A stretch of 64,000 nt of DNA from Xenorhabdus innexi (GCF_002632485.1 NZ_NIBU01000007.1:62001-126000); one strand, 5' to 3'. Shown: positions 19,130-29,576, counted from the first letter of the stretch. The notes: generated by a model from the sequence alone, not told the origin. Translations and numbers: made by a program.

Positions 19130-21199
19130 CTAAGGGTTACGTTGCTCTGGAACACCCAATTTAGACAGTTGGTGAATAAATATCGATGGTTTTTTCGGTT
19201 CCTGCATTAACCAGATCTGCTTTTTTGCTCTCGTCAATGCAACATATAAAAGGCGATGTTCTTGTGTATCAGAAAATGTTTCCGCTTTCGGCAATAAAAC
19301 CTGCTCCAGTGCTGTTGCTTTTTCTGATGCCGGGAAACCATCCTTTCCTTTTCGTAACCCTACGATGATGATGTAATCAGCCTGTAGCCCCTGAGATTCG
19401 TGAATTGTCATGAAATTAATATTTAAATTCGGCCAGCGGGTTGCAGATTTTTTCAATGCATCAGGCTTATGGAAATGGGAACGTGCTAATAAAAGGATGG
19501 ATTCCTGATTGGTGACATAGCCGCTCATCTTGTTCAACAAGGATTCTAATTGCGCTTCAGGCAAAATAATGACTGATTTTTTATTCGCTTTTATTGGACT
19601 ATGACTGGTAAGCCTACTTAGCGAACCACTCACATGGCTGTGAAGCGGATGGATAATTCCATTAGCAACTTTGCTAATGTGTTCATTAAAACGATAAGTT
19701 TTATCCAAAATACACTGGTCACTTTCACCAAAATAAGCAGAAAAAGTTTTTATTGAAGGCCACTCAAGATTATTAAACCGACAAACTCCCTGCCAGTTAT
19801 CCCCTGCCGCAAATATATGGCTTTGTTTATTTTGTGCCTGTAGTGCAGTTAATAGCTGGATACTTAAAGGGGAAACATCCTGTAGATTATCTAACAAGAT
19901 GTGCTTCCACGGGCTAATGAAACGCCCTTTTTGCAGAATATGTACTGCCTGATGGGTTAACCCACAGAAATCCAGCGTACCTTCTGTTTTTAATGCTGAT
20001 TTCCAGGCTTTCAGCAGAGGTGCCATCAGGCGTATGCGTTTTGGGAATGTATCGGAATATTCAGGAGAAACCCGTTCAAGCATCTCTTTTTGGCTACCAC
20101 CATGCATTCTGATTAATTCCAACCAATCATCCAGATGACCGGATAAACGGGATTGTATTTGCTTGTTATTCCAATATGCCCCATCAGGTAACTGCCAGTC
20201 TAACTCTTCATTCAGCCATTCCCGCCAGCCTTTTGCCTGCACTTTTTTTTCATTGCACAGTTTCTGCCATTCCCGAATAAGAAAATCCCGGCGCTTTTGA
20301 GAATTAGTTTCTAACTCACTCACTTTGACTGTGTTACGGTTTACCTGTCGGATAATATAAAGTGCCAGTTCATGAAATGTCCTGACTGTTATCGTTTTTG
20401 TTGCAGGATTCAACTGAATACGGTTATTTATCTCTTCAACCGATTTCTGCCCGGCTGATAGCAATAAAATCTGTTCAGGGAGCGCCTGTTGGCGCAATAA
20501 CAGCCATTCAGCCCGCGCAATTAAAACGGATGTTTTTCCACTTCCCGCACTCCCCGAAACTAATATCGATTTTTCACCATTAATGACAGCCTGACATTGT
20601 AACTGGCTGAGTTGAGAACTTGCTTTGGTTTGGAAAAATTCCCCGTATCGCTCCTGAATGCATTCAGACCACTGCTGGTTTATGAGCTTTCTCTGTGCCT
20701 CTCCTTCATTCATCCAGATCAGACAAGTGTGGTAATTATCGCGGCAGTCCTCAAAGTATTTGAGTCTTTGTAGTGGCAAAGGAAGGGCTTGAAACGTTTC
20801 CTGAATTTGTTGCTGTAATAAAGATAAATCATCTTTCTTCATCCAGCAGTCCCGCAGTCGGGTTTTATCAATTTTACTTACCTGATCAGACAGAACACTC
20901 GCACTGATACTGCTCATATCAAGGCTCCATGCCTGCCATTCCTTTAATAAGTAATGGTAAAAACGCTGTGTCTGCTGCCATTCTGTGCCATGCAAACGAA
21001 CAACTTTTCCTTCAGGCAATTCAAATTCCATTTCCCCCCAGACCACCCCTCGCTTACACTGAATATCAATTAGTTGATTAAATGGAATTAGGTACTGATG
21101 CTTATCACCGCTGACTTCAATGCCAGCATTTAGCAAACGCACCCGATTATAAGGATGCCGTGCAAGCCGTTGACCAATTTGAGTTGATTTTAGTTCCAT
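19130..21199 (-). CDS. helD: DNA helicase IV HelD
   Basis: UvrD/Rep-type superfamily 1 3'-5' DNA helicase. 689 residues, close to E. coli HelD. The N-terminal domain (LARHPYNRVRLLNAGIEVSG, NQLIDIQCKRGVVWGEMEF) is specific to helicase IV. Walker A is GSAGSGKTS (about residues 216-224). Later motifs include LLDNLQDVSPLSIQLL (motif II; note DNLQD in place of the usual DEaQD-type sequence), AAGDNWQG, MTIHESQGLQADYI and LLYVALTRAKKQ. Convergent with mgsA. The Asn-Leu substitution within motif II deserves a check of activity. Confidence 0.95.
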   Translation of the reverse strand: MELKSTQIGQRLARHPYNRVRLLNAGIEVSGDKHQYLIPFNQLIDIQCKRGVVWGEMEFELPEGKVVRLHGTEWQQTQRFYHYLLKEWQAWSLDMSSISASVLSDQVSKIDKTRLRDCWMKKDDLSLLQQQIQETFQALPLPLQRLKYFEDCRDNYHTCLIWMNEGEAQRKLINQQWSECIQERYGEFFQTKASSQLSQLQCQAVINGEKSILVSGSAGSGKTSVLIARAEWLLLRQQALPEQILLLSAGQKSVEEINNRIQLNPATKTITVRTFHELALYIIRQVNRNTVKVSELETNSQKRRDFLIREWQKLCNEKKVQAKGWREWLNEELDWQLPDGAYWNNKQIQSRLSGHLDDWLELIRMHGGSQKEMLERVSPEYSDTFPKRIRLMAPLLKAWKSALKTEGTLDFCGLTHQAVHILQKGRFISPWKHILLDNLQDVSPLSIQLLTALQAQNKQSHIFAAGDNWQGVCRFNNLEWPSIKTFSAYFGESDQCILDKTYRFNEHISKVANGIIHPLHSHVSGSLSRLTSHSPIKANKKSVIILPEAQLESLLNKMSGYVTNQESILLLARSHFHKPDALKKSATRWPNLNINFMTIHESQGLQADYIIIVGLRKGKDGFPASEKATALEQVLLPKAETFSDTQEHRLLYVALTRAKKQIWLMQEPKKPSIFIHQLSKLGVPEQRNP

Positions 21200-21265
21200 T
21201 GTAATAGCACCGTACCTGAAAATTGTTGAGCTATCTGCTCATTTAAATGTTGTTAGGAGTTTTTT

Positions 21266-23416
21266 GTGCTAACTGTTTTTTCCAGCTCCCGTCATTTCCT
21301 GTATAGCAATCACGTTTTCTATTATATTCGTATATTCATTGCACTAACAGGAACGACTCTGGTTCCTTGGCTATTGAAAGAAGACCTTAAGATTACCATC
21401 CCACTGACGTTAGGTGTCGTCGCGGCTGCATTAACAGATTTGGATGATCGTTTAGTGGGTCGTTTACGTAATCTTGTTATCACCTTAATCTCCTTCTTTA
21501 CTGCTTCTGTATCTATTACGCTGCTTTTTCCATACCCGTGGCTTTTCATTCTTGGGCTGGCGATTTCTACCTGCGGTTTCATACTGCTCGGTGCTTTAGG
21601 GCAGCGTTATGCCACTATTGCTTTTGGTGCCTTATTGATTGCAATATATACCATGCTGGGTACATCTATATTTCCTGTCTGGTATCAGCAACCTTTATTA
21701 TTACTCACTGGTGCAATTTGGTATAACCTACTGACATTAGCAGGGCATGCACTATTTCCTATCCGCCCACTACAAGAAAATCTGGCACGCTGTTATCACC
21801 AGCTTTCAGCTTACCTGTATGCAAAAACAAATTTGTTTGATCCTGATGCTGAAGCAGAGGAGTATGAACAGGCTGTATTTGATGTTGCTATGACCAACAG
21901 CACATTAGTAACAACCCTCAATCAAACTAAAATCGCTTTATTAAGCCGTTTGAAAGGAGACCGGGGGCAGCAGGGAACACGCCAGACATTGCACTATTAT
22001 TTTGTTGTTCAGGATATCCATGAACGTGCCAGTTCATCTCATATCCAGTATCAGAAGCTACGGGAAACATTGCGTCACAGCGATCTTCTGTTCCGTTTTC
22101 AGCGATTGTTATCCATGCAGGCACATGCTTGTGAACAGGTTTCACAATCCCTTATCCTACGTAAACAATATCAGCATAACTCACGATTTGAGAATGCTTT
22201 TACCTATCTCGAAATCTCTTTAGAGAAATTAAAAAGCCAGCAATTCGTTGATACCAAAATTAGTGCATTCAGTAACTTACTGAAAAATTTACGGGCAATT
22301 GATGCGCAATTAGCAGGTCTCAGTTCTGAGCAATATCTGATTTCTCAGGAAGTTTCTCAGAATAATAAACAAGAAGAAACTCAATTATCTGATGAAGCCT
22401 TAACGGGATGGCGTGATATTTTATTTCGGCTTCTCAGCAACCTGACTCCTAAATCAGCACTATTCCGCCACGCCATCCGTATGTCTGCGGTGCTTTGTAC
22501 TGGTTATGCCATTATTCAGCTATTTGATATGCAAAGAGGTTATTGGATTCTGCTAACCAGCCTGTTTGTCTGTCAGCCTAACTACAGCGCAACTCGACAT
22601 CGCTTGGCTCTCAGGGTTATCGGAACGTTAGCGGGTATTTTAATTGGTTTACCTGTTCTCTATTTTGTACCTTCTATTGAAGGGCAATTATTGCTGATTG
22701 TCATTTCGGGTGTGTTATTTTTTGCCTTCCGCAATAGCCAATATGCGCATGCAACTCTGTTTATTACGTTATTGGTATTATTAAGCTTTAATCTATTAGG
22801 GGAAGGCTTTGAAGTTGCTTTGCCCAGAATAGTCGATACCCTGATTGGCTGTGGTATTGCCTTGCTGGCAGTCAGCTTTATCTGGCCTGATTGGAACTTC
22901 CGCCAATTACCACAAGTTATCACCCGCACAGTGAATGCCAATTGTCATTATCTCAATGCCATTTTACTGCAATACCATCAGGGAAAAAGTAATTGTCTGG
23001 AATACCGAATTGCTCGTCGTAATGCTCATAATTACGATGCCGAATTAGCATCGGTTATATCAAATATGTCATCAGAACCTAAGCATCATCGTATTTCTCA
23101 GGAAGAAGCGTTTCGTTTACTTTGCCTGAATCACACTATGTTGAGTTATATCTCTGCTTTAGGTTCCCACCGTGAAAAACTGAATGAACCTGTAATTCTG
23201 GAGATACTTACTGACACAATTCACCATGTTGAATCTGCATTACAACAAGACAGAATTGATGATAAATTTTTTCATCATATTTCAGAGCAATTAATACAAA
23301 AAAGTAACCAACTGGCTTCTGATAACAGCAAAGTTCAACTTGTGTTACAACAAATGGGACTACTGATTGAATTACTGCCAGAAATAATTAATCTGAAAAA
23401 ACAAATAAATAAATAG
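21266..23416 (+). CDS. yccS: YccS-type integral membrane transporter (FUSC family)
   Basis: 716-residue inner membrane protein of the YccS/YhfK family, related to aromatic acid exporters (AaeB). Two clusters of membrane helices (about residues 15-165 and 400-535) are separated and followed by cytoplasmic helical domains. The second cluster includes the FUSC-like segment RGYWILLTSLFVCQPNYSAT. Start is GTG with an AGGAG site 7 nt upstream. Divergent from helD; the order helD-yccS-tfoX-sulA is as in E. coli. Confidence 0.93.
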   Translation: MLTVFSSSRHFLYSNHVFYYIRIFIALTGTTLVPWLLKEDLKITIPLTLGVVAAALTDLDDRLVGRLRNLVITLISFFTASVSITLLFPYPWLFILGLAISTCGFILLGALGQRYATIAFGALLIAIYTMLGTSIFPVWYQQPLLLLTGAIWYNLLTLAGHALFPIRPLQENLARCYHQLSAYLYAKTNLFDPDAEAEEYEQAVFDVAMTNSTLVTTLNQTKIALLSRLKGDRGQQGTRQTLHYYFVVQDIHERASSSHIQYQKLRETLRHSDLLFRFQRLLSMQAHACEQVSQSLILRKQYQHNSRFENAFTYLEISLEKLKSQQFVDTKISAFSNLLKNLRAIDAQLAGLSSEQYLISQEVSQNNKQEETQLSDEALTGWRDILFRLLSNLTPKSALFRHAIRMSAVLCTGYAIIQLFDMQRGYWILLTSLFVCQPNYSATRHRLALRVIGTLAGILIGLPVLYFVPSIEGQLLLIVISGVLFFAFRNSQYAHATLFITLLVLLSFNLLGEGFEVALPRIVDTLIGCGIALLAVSFIWPDWNFRQLPQVITRTVNANCHYLNAILLQYHQGKSNCLEYRIARRNAHNYDAELASVISNMSSEPKHHRISQEEAFRLLCLNHTMLSYISALGSHREKLNEPVILEILTDTIHHVESALQQDRIDDKFFHHISEQLIQKSNQLASDNSKVQLVLQQMGLLIELLPEIINLKKQINK

Positions 23417-23417
23417 G

Positions 23418-23448
23418 AAATTATAATCCGCCTTCATAGAAGACGGAT
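23418..23448. terminator. Hairpin between yccS and tfoX
   Basis: Stem ATAATCCG.CTT / AAG.CGGATTAT with loop CATAG, followed by a T-rich tract; placed to terminate yccS and perhaps tfoX. Confidence 0.6.
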
Positions 23449-23534
23449 TATATTGTTTTAATAATTACATTTGTCGTTTTTAAAATTACTTATTTTTCAC
23501 TTATCCTTTTAAATTAACAGAATATAAACTAATG

Positions 23535-24143
23535 TTAGTTGCTGTGTTCCAATTCTTGATACCATATCAGTAAATCATTACGTAGTTTTTCTGGCAATAC
23601 TGCGACATGACAACCTTCTATTGCCCCAGCTAATGCCAGTAAGATATTAACACTTATCTTTTTTCCACTTTGTTGTAATTTAAGATAAGTTACTTTTGCA
23701 CCCAACATACGTAACTCTTCTACTTTTGATATTCCTACTTTCCATAACTGGCGCTCCAAAGCCATTCCAAGATTAGGAAGATCTTTTAATCTGAGCGGTG
23801 TTTTTTGTTGATTAGTAATATCTGCCAGTGTGTCTTGGTAGGCTAACTTAACATATTTGAATAATTGTTTTTGATCCTGCCAAAGTGACTCACTGACTCG
23901 ATAATAACGCAAAGCCACTGGAATCCCTCTTTTTGAATAGATGAACGTCTCCATACCTTTGGCTTTAAATAACGTCTCTGCATGACTATTTCCTCGTAAA
24001 TAAAGCTCACCTTCATAACTCAGGGCGAACAAGACTCCATCAATTGATAACCCAACTCCACCAAACTGGGATTTCTTTTTAAGTTGTCCCAATGAAGATA
24101 TACCATGTTTCAATTGATCAAAACGAGTCCCAGATAAAAACAT
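23535..24143 (-). CDS. tfoX: Competence regulator TfoX/Sxy
   Basis: Coactivator of CRP-S promoters controlling competence genes. The TfoX N-terminal domain (FGGVGLSIDGVLFALSYEGELYLRG) and C-terminal domain (LKDLPNLGMALERQLWKVGI, VEELRMLGAKVTYLKLQ) are both complete. I start at the Met of MFLSGTRFDQLKHG, because GGAG lies 8 nt upstream and this gives about 202 residues; a start at 24230 would add 29 hydrophobic residues unlike the family. Divergent from sulA as in E. coli. Confidence 0.9.
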   Translation of the reverse strand: MFLSGTRFDQLKHGISSLGQLKKKSQFGGVGLSIDGVLFALSYEGELYLRGNSHAETLFKAKGMETFIYSKRGIPVALRYYRVSESLWQDQKQLFKYVKLAYQDTLADITNQQKTPLRLKDLPNLGMALERQLWKVGISKVEELRMLGAKVTYLKLQQSGKKISVNILLALAGAIEGCHVAVLPEKLRNDLLIWYQELEHSN

Positions 24144-24354
24144 TGTTATCACTCCATGAACTATATCCAGCTTAAATATTTTATGCTCTGTCTTCTTGCC
24201 TGTTATTAACAAAATAAATAACAAGAACAAGTAATTAAAACCATACGCAATCTATTTACGACTGCCAATCATTAAATTAGAAAAAAACTGTTTTATATAA
24301 ATTTTTGCGAAGCGTCTTGAAAAAAATGGTCTTGCTTTTAGCCAAATAACCAAT

Positions 24355-24374
24355 TACTGTATATACATACAGGA
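24355..24374 (+). promoter_or_regulatory. LexA box upstream of sulA
   Basis: Contains CTGT-N8-ACAG (24357-24372) with the alternating TATATACAT core, a strong match to the SOS consensus. It ends about 20 bp before the sulA start codon. Confidence 0.9.
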
Positions 24375-24392
24375 TTCATGGTGAGGAACATT

Positions 24393-24965
24393 ATGAGTAT
24401 TCAACCCACTCTGGAGTATCTCATTGAGAGTAAAATTGAAGTTGAGAACAATACAACTCGCAAACACGAAATAAATAATGTAATTAACACTACATCTACA
24501 AAATTACAACCTATTAACCAACCTGAGCAAGGCATCATACAAGCAGCACAGGGAACAATCAGTGAATTAAGCTATTGTGAACAATGGCCCGTGCTTAATC
24601 ACATCCTACTTCCTTTGTTGCACCAATCCAGAAGCGAAAACAGGTGGTTACTCTGGATAACCCCTAATAAAAAAGTCAGCCGCCAGTGGTTAGTGGATTC
24701 GGGATTACCGTTACACAAGAGCGTTCAATTAAACCAAATTGCCCCTGTCGCATCACCCCATGCCATGGAGAAAGCTTTAGAGAGTGGTAACTATTGTGTC
24801 GTTTTAGGATGGCTGCCAGAACTGTCTGAATATGGCGTACAAAAACTGCGATTGGCGGCACAGAAAGGTACAGCACTGGGCTTGATTATGCGCCCTCAGT
24901 ACTCATCAGAACAGTATGAATCAACAGAAAACGGGATAAAGCTCCATTCTATTTATTACCATTGA
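24393..24965 (+). CDS. sulA: SOS cell division inhibitor SulA
   Basis: Binds FtsZ and blocks septation during DNA damage; degraded by Lon. 190 residues with family blocks WPVLNHILLPLLHQ, RWLLWITPNKKVSRQWL, SGLPLHKSVQLNQI and YCVVLGWLPEL, and the terminal Lon-recognised Tyr-His end (SIYYH). GAGG lies 7 nt upstream of the chosen ATG; an ATG 15 nt earlier almost abuts the LexA box and is less likely. The N-terminal 50 residues diverge from E. coli. Confidence 0.95.
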   Translation: MSIQPTLEYLIESKIEVENNTTRKHEINNVINTTSTKLQPINQPEQGIIQAAQGTISELSYCEQWPVLNHILLPLLHQSRSENRWLLWITPNKKVSRQWLVDSGLPLHKSVQLNQIAPVASPHAMEKALESGNYCVVLGWLPELSEYGVQKLRLAAQKGTALGLIMRPQYSSEQYESTENGIKLHSIYYH

Positions 24966-25320
24966 ATTAATTTAAGATTAATCTCAGTATTTTTTAGAAT
25001 AAACATGCTACACCTAACAAAATATTGTTATTTTTTTATAAAAATCAACCAATTAAATCAAAAATCCACACAGGTTATCATTAGTGATTTTTACTTTCAT
25101 ATAGGTATTAATTTGAAAAATATGTGTCATCAATCACCATGTACTTGTAAGTTTTTAAGTTCGTTGTAGACTCTACAAAGTTAGGTTCATGCTGATTTAA
25201 CTCACATTTCAGGAATTATCTTTTTATATTAACCGCATATACCTAACCGATTATTTCAACCAATGGCCAACAATAAGATTTTAAGGCCAACTACTTATTT
25301 GGATGATAACGAGGCGTACG
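24966..25320 (+). other. sulA-ompA intergenic region (ompA promoter and leader)
   Basis: About 355 bp with no gene. It should contain the ompA promoter and its stabilising 5' untranslated leader, ending in GATAACGAGGCG before the ATG, as in E. coli. Individual promoter boxes were not assigned. Confidence 0.5.
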
Positions 25321-26472
25321 ATGAAGAAGACAGCTATCGCAGTGGCAGTAGCAACTTTTGCAACTGTGGCTCAAGCAGCTCCAAAAGAACATACTTGGTA
25401 TGCAGGTACTAAGGTTGGTTGGTCTCACTACAGCAAAACAGAATTTCAAGACATCCCTTTTGCAGGCGCATCCGGCAGCGCTAAAAATAAAAACCCTCTG
25501 GGAGCAGGGGCCTATATCGGTTATCAGGCAACACCAAATGTGGCCTTCGAATTGGGCTATGACTGGCTAGGAAAGATGAGCTACGAATCTAAATCTCATG
25601 ATGCGAGTTTCAAAAGCCAGGGTATTCAACTTGGAGTAAAACTGAGTGCACCATTAACAGATTCTTTAGATGTTTATACACGTCTGGGTGGCTTGGTGTG
25701 GCGTGCAAATGCTTCAGCATATTATGATGACCAGAAAATACCTATCACAGTACGTGGCAAACAAAAGAATTTGGAATGGAACGGTCGGGTGAAAAATAAT
25801 AGCACCGGTATCTCTCCATTAATCGCTATTGGTGCTGAGTATGCATTGACTAAAAATATTGCAACTCGTCTGGATTACCAATGGGTACCAAAAGTTGGTC
25901 AGAGCGGAGGTGGCCTTTCAGTCGACAGTGATCGCAACTCTTATATAGGCCCTAAACCAAGAAATGGGTTGTTAACCCTCGGTGTTTCTTACCGTTTTGG
26001 ACAGGATGACGATGTTGCGCCTGTTCCTGTTGTTCCGGCTCCGGTACCTGTTGTTGAAAACAGAAGTTTCACCCTGCGTTCCGATGTTCTGTTTGACTTC
26101 AACAAATCAACATTGAAGACTGAAGGTAAGCAGGAACTAGATAATCTATATAACCAACTGAGCAAAATTGATCCGAATCAGGGGCATGTTTTGGTTCTTG
26201 GCTACACCGATCGCATCGGCAGCCAACACTACAATTTACCTCTGTCCCAAAAGCGGGCTCAATCTGTTGCTGACTATCTGATTGAAAAAGGCATTCCTGC
26301 AAACAGCATTCAGGCTGAAGGCCGTGGGAAAGAAGATTCTGTTACCGGCTCAACATGTGACAATGTCAAGGCTCGTTCTAAATTGATTGATTGCCTGTCA
26401 CCAGATCGCCGTGTCATTATCAATATTCAGGGCACTCAACAGGTCACTACCCCAGCACAAGTTGCCCTTTGA
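25321..26472 (+). CDS. ompA: Outer membrane protein A
   Basis: Abundant outer membrane protein linking membrane and peptidoglycan. The start [13 protein letters not shown] follows GAGG at 25311; an in-frame ATG six codons upstream overlaps the Shine-Dalgarno and is rejected. The signal peptide ends AQA-APKE. An eight-strand barrel is followed by a Pro/Val hinge ([13 protein letters not shown]) and the peptidoglycan-binding domain with GYTDRIGS and [13 protein letters not shown]. The two domain cysteines are present. 383 residues, longer than E. coli (about 346), mainly in surface loops. Confidence 0.97.
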   Translation: MKKTAIAVAVATFATVAQAAPKEHTWYAGTKVGWSHYSKTEFQDIPFAGASGSAKNKNPLGAGAYIGYQATPNVAFELGYDWLGKMSYESKSHDASFKSQGIQLGVKLSAPLTDSLDVYTRLGGLVWRANASAYYDDQKIPITVRGKQKNLEWNGRVKNNSTGISPLIAIGAEYALTKNIATRLDYQWVPKVGQSGGGLSVDSDRNSYIGPKPRNGLLTLGVSYRFGQDDDVAPVPVVPAPVPVVENRSFTLRSDVLFDFNKSTLKTEGKQELDNLYNQLSKIDPNQGHVLVLGYTDRIGSQHYNLPLSQKRAQSVADYLIEKGIPANSIQAEGRGKEDSVTGSTCDNVKARSKLIDCLSPDRRVIINIQGTQQVTTPAQVAL

Positions 26473-26497
26473 TTTATTTAAAAATTATTCATAAATT

Positions 26498-26527
26498 AAA
26501 AACCTCATGTCCATACATGAGGTTTTT
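26498..26527. terminator. Terminator between ompA and matP
   Basis: Perfect 13-bp inverted repeat AAAAACCTCATGT / ACATGAGGTTTTT with a 4-base loop; works for either direction. Confidence 0.92.
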
Positions 26528-26549
26528 ATTTCTCACTCACCCTTTAACA

Positions 26550-26999
26550 CTATTTATCTAAAATGGCAGCTAAATCCTGTTTTAGATTCAGTATTTGGTG
26601 AGCATATTTCTCTTTATGTTCTGCATCTTCCAATAATTGCACAATTGTTTCTGATAAAGTATTGCCACGGCGTCTGGAGAGATTTGAAAGACGCTGCCAG
26701 ACATGAAAATCCAGGTCGATGGACTTTTTACGCGAGTGCTGATGTTCGGCGTTAAAATGACGCTTACGCCTTGCGCGGATAGTTTGTTTCATGCGATTGG
26801 ATAAAGCTTCATTCATATGCAGTGATATCCACTGCAAAACCTGAACGGGTTCTCGTTCTAACTTTAACAATTCATTAATTGCATCCTGAGCTGCACTTTT
26901 TTCAGGATATTTAGTAATGGCTTCACCTTCGCGATGTTTTTTCACTAAATAAGCCCATTTCCAGCCACATTCCAGATTTTCCAATTGTTGATATTTCAT
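26550..26999 (-). CDS. matP: Macrodomain Ter protein MatP
   Basis: Binds matS sites in the replication terminus macrodomain and bridges to the divisome through ZapB. 149 residues, family length. The N-terminal four-helix part ([20 protein letters not shown]) and the ribbon-helix-helix region ([20 protein letters not shown]) are intact, with a C-terminal coiled coil. Convergent with ompA, as in E. coli. Confidence 0.96.
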   Translation of the reverse strand: MKYQQLENLECGWKWAYLVKKHREGEAITKYPEKSAAQDAINELLKLEREPVQVLQWISLHMNEALSNRMKQTIRARRKRHFNAEHQHSRKKSIDLDFHVWQRLSNLSRRRGNTLSETIVQLLEDAEHKEKYAHQILNLKQDLAAILDK

Positions 27000-27203
27000 T
27001 TCATCTCTCAGTGACAGCGTAACTTAAATTAAGCATAGCAATTATTTATCTTAATTTCTCATAACAACAACGGATTATAGTGCATTTTATGCACAATCAA
27101 TAAGTTAGTCCAAATATCATGCCTTTCAAAGATTATGGCGTGTTGGTTCACAGCCTAATCTTGTATAATAAATGATTCTTTTTCACTACATGTAGCTATC
27201 ACT

Positions 27204-28934
27204 TTGACGAATATAAAATTAGACTGGCAATCATTACAGCCAAATAGTGAACCTTATCAATCACTTTTCAATTCTGTTTCTGAATCATCTTCTATCAATA
27301 TGGAAGTAGTTCAACCCAGGCTGCACAATGGGCTGGCACTTTTTTGTCAGGCCAATTTACGCCAATCCTTTATGTTGTTAAAAGCAGAAGAGAGTGATGC
27401 CTGTCTGGCTCTTTTATCCGATACAGTTTCTACATTATTACCGGAAAGCTATCCTGATATTGGCGGTTATTATCAAATAGAACACCAAACCGTTACATGG
27501 CATTCCTCCGGTGAAGGCCCTTTCTCGCCAAATCAAAGAGTTGCTTATCGTGAGTGGATTGAACCAGAACAATTATTTGGCAACATCTATACACATCAGA
27601 ATGTACTTCAGCTTCAACCGGGGCTTATCCATCAAGTTAATGGCGGTGTTTTAATTTTACCTCTACGCACTTTGCTATCCCAGCCATTAATGTGGGTTCG
27701 GCTCAAACAGATGATCATTCAACGACGCTTTGACTGGCTACCACATAATGAAAACCAGTCTCTGCCTCTGCCAATTCCCTCAATACCTTTAGATTTACGC
27801 CTGATCCTTGTCGGGGATCGGTTCAGCCTTGAAGAATTGCATACTATTGAACCGGAGCTGGCAAGCAGTGCTTTATACAGCGAATTTGAGCCTGATATGC
27901 CATTTCATGAAGAAGCTGATCTGGCAACGTGGTGCCATTATATTAATGGATTCACTCAGCAACAAAAATTACCCTCTTTGAGCCAGGATGCCTGGAGCGA
28001 ATTACTCAGGCAAGCTATTCGTTACACCGAAGATCAATTTAGTTTGCCTTTAGATATCCAGTGGCTGAAACAAACTCTGGAAACGGCAGCGAATTATCAG
28101 CAGGAAAATCAGATTACTTTGAGTTCTCTGCAACAGGCTGAAGATAACCGGCGCTGGCGCCATAGCTATTTAGCTGAACGCAGTATGGATGAGATCCTGA
28201 AAGGTCAGATATTGGTCCGTACCCAAGGTGCTGTTATCGGTCAAATAAACGGATTATCTGTACTTGAATATCCGGGCCATCCAGAGCCAATGGGTGAACC
28301 CTCTCGAATCAGTTGTGTTGCCCATTTAGGCGATGGCGAATTTATTGACGTAGAGCGTAAAGTAGAGTTGGGAGGTAATATTCATGCCAAGGGTATGATG
28401 ATCATGCAGGCCTATCTGATTTCTGAGTTAAAGTTGGATCAACCACAACCCTTTTCTGCCTCGATTGTGTTCGAACAATCCTATGGAGAAGTTGATGGTG
28501 ACAGCGCTTCATTAGCTGAATTATGTGCATTAATCAGTGCACTGTCTCAACAACCGATAAACCAGCAAATTGCGGTTACAGGTGCCGTAGACCAATTTGG
28601 TAATGTTCAGCCGATTGGTGGTGTTAATGAAAAAATTGAAGGGTTTTTCCGTGTATGTCACTGTCGTGGCCTGACCGGTTCACAAGGTGTGATTATCCCA
28701 ACAGCCAATGTGCAACATTTGTGCCTGCATCAGGACGTTATTGATGCGGTGAAAAACGGAGAATTCCATATTTGGGCTGTGGAGCATGTATCCGAAGCCG
28801 CTTCACTATTGACAGATATCCCTTATTATGATGAACAAAAAGAACACCTGTTAGCCATAATATATGAACGTATTACACAAGTTAATAATCAAGAGCGGCC
28901 CAAATCACCCTGGTTTTTACGCTGGTTAGGTTAG
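27204..28934 (+). CDS. lonH: Lon-like protease LonH (YcbZ)
   Basis: 576-residue Lon-related protein whose C-terminal peptidase domain has the Ser-Lys dyad: Ser434 in VDGDSASLAEL and Lys477 in GGVNEKIEGFF. The N-terminal region is an ATPase-like domain lacking clear Walker motifs. The start is TTG, aligned with the E. coli N-terminus (M-T-x-x-K-L-x-W); no ATG nearby fits. Physiological substrate unknown. It precedes fabA as in E. coli. Confidence 0.92.
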   Translation: MTNIKLDWQSLQPNSEPYQSLFNSVSESSSINMEVVQPRLHNGLALFCQANLRQSFMLLKAEESDACLALLSDTVSTLLPESYPDIGGYYQIEHQTVTWHSSGEGPFSPNQRVAYREWIEPEQLFGNIYTHQNVLQLQPGLIHQVNGGVLILPLRTLLSQPLMWVRLKQMIIQRRFDWLPHNENQSLPLPIPSIPLDLRLILVGDRFSLEELHTIEPELASSALYSEFEPDMPFHEEADLATWCHYINGFTQQQKLPSLSQDAWSELLRQAIRYTEDQFSLPLDIQWLKQTLETAANYQQENQITLSSLQQAEDNRRWRHSYLAERSMDEILKGQILVRTQGAVIGQINGLSVLEYPGHPEPMGEPSRISCVAHLGDGEFIDVERKVELGGNIHAKGMMIMQAYLISELKLDQPQPFSASIVFEQSYGEVDGDSASLAELCALISALSQQPINQQIAVTGAVDQFGNVQPIGGVNEKIEGFFRVCHCRGLTGSQGVIIPTANVQHLCLHQDVIDAVKNGEFHIWAVEHVSEAASLLTDIPYYDEQKEHLLAIIYERITQVNNQERPKSPWFLRWLG

Positions 28935-28943
28935 TGTATCTAT

Positions 28944-28960
28944 AGCTGATCGGAGTTGTT
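28944..28960 (+). promoter_or_regulatory. Predicted FadR site upstream of fabA
   Basis: AGCTGATCGGAGTTGTT matches the FadR consensus AACTGGTCnGACCAGTT at about 12 of 16 defined positions. It lies next to the FabR palindrome, the arrangement known for E. coli fabA, where FadR activates. Confidence 0.6.
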
Positions 28961-28961
28961 C

Positions 28962-28979
28962 AGCGTACAAGTGTACGCT
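28962..28979 (+). promoter_or_regulatory. FabR operator upstream of fabA
   Basis: Perfect palindrome AGCGTACA-AG-TGTACGCT, 39 bp before the fabA start. It fits the FabR operator (AGCGTACA...TGTxCGCT), through which FabR represses unsaturated fatty acid synthesis. Confidence 0.85.
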
Positions 28980-29018
28980 ATTCTCTAGCCTTACCCAATA
29001 ATAAGGCTATCTGAGAAT

Positions 29019-29537
29019 ATGTTTAAAAAACAAGAGTCCTACACGAAAGAAGAACTTCAAGCCTCTGGACAAGGTAAGTTATTTGGTGAAAATGGGCCGC
29101 CATTGCCTTCCGGCAATATGTTAATGATGGATCGCATCATAAAAATGACAGAAGATGGTGGCACTTATAATAAAGGGTATATCGAAGCTGAACTGGATAT
29201 TAACCCTGATTTGTGGTTTTTTGGTTGTCATTTTTTCAAAGATCCCGTTATGCCCGGTTGCCTCGGTCTTGATGCGATGTGGCAACTCGTTGGTTTCTTT
29301 ATGGGCTGGCTGGGCGGTGAAGGTAAAGGTCGGGCACTTGGTGTTGGAGAAGTAAAGTTCACCGGACAAGTGTTACCAACCGCAAAAATGGTTACATATC
29401 GTATTAATTTTAAACGAGTCATAAACCGGAAACTGATAATGGGTCTGGCTGATGGCGAAGTGTTGGTTGACGGTAAACTCATCTATACAGCAACTGATCT
29501 GAAAGTAGGTATATTCAAAGATACCAGTAATTTTTGA
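29019..29537 (+). CDS. fabA: 3-hydroxydecanoyl-ACP dehydratase/isomerase FabA
   Basis: Introduces the cis double bond at the C10 stage of type II fatty acid synthesis. 172 residues, same as E. coli. The catalytic pair is visible: His71 in [17 protein letters not shown] and Asp85 in LGLDAMWQL. Further family blocks are [13 protein letters not shown] and [12 protein letters not shown]. Controlled by the adjacent FadR and FabR sites. Confidence 0.98.
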   Translation: MFKKQESYTKEELQASGQGKLFGENGPPLPSGNMLMMDRIIKMTEDGGTYNKGYIEAELDINPDLWFFGCHFFKDPVMPGCLGLDAMWQLVGFFMGWLGGEGKGRALGVGEVKFTGQVLPTAKMVTYRINFKRVINRKLIMGLADGEVLVDGKLIYTATDLKVGIFKDTSNF

Positions 29538-29576
29538 TTTTCCTGCCCTTATGTCTGTTTCCCTTCTCTTACCCTA

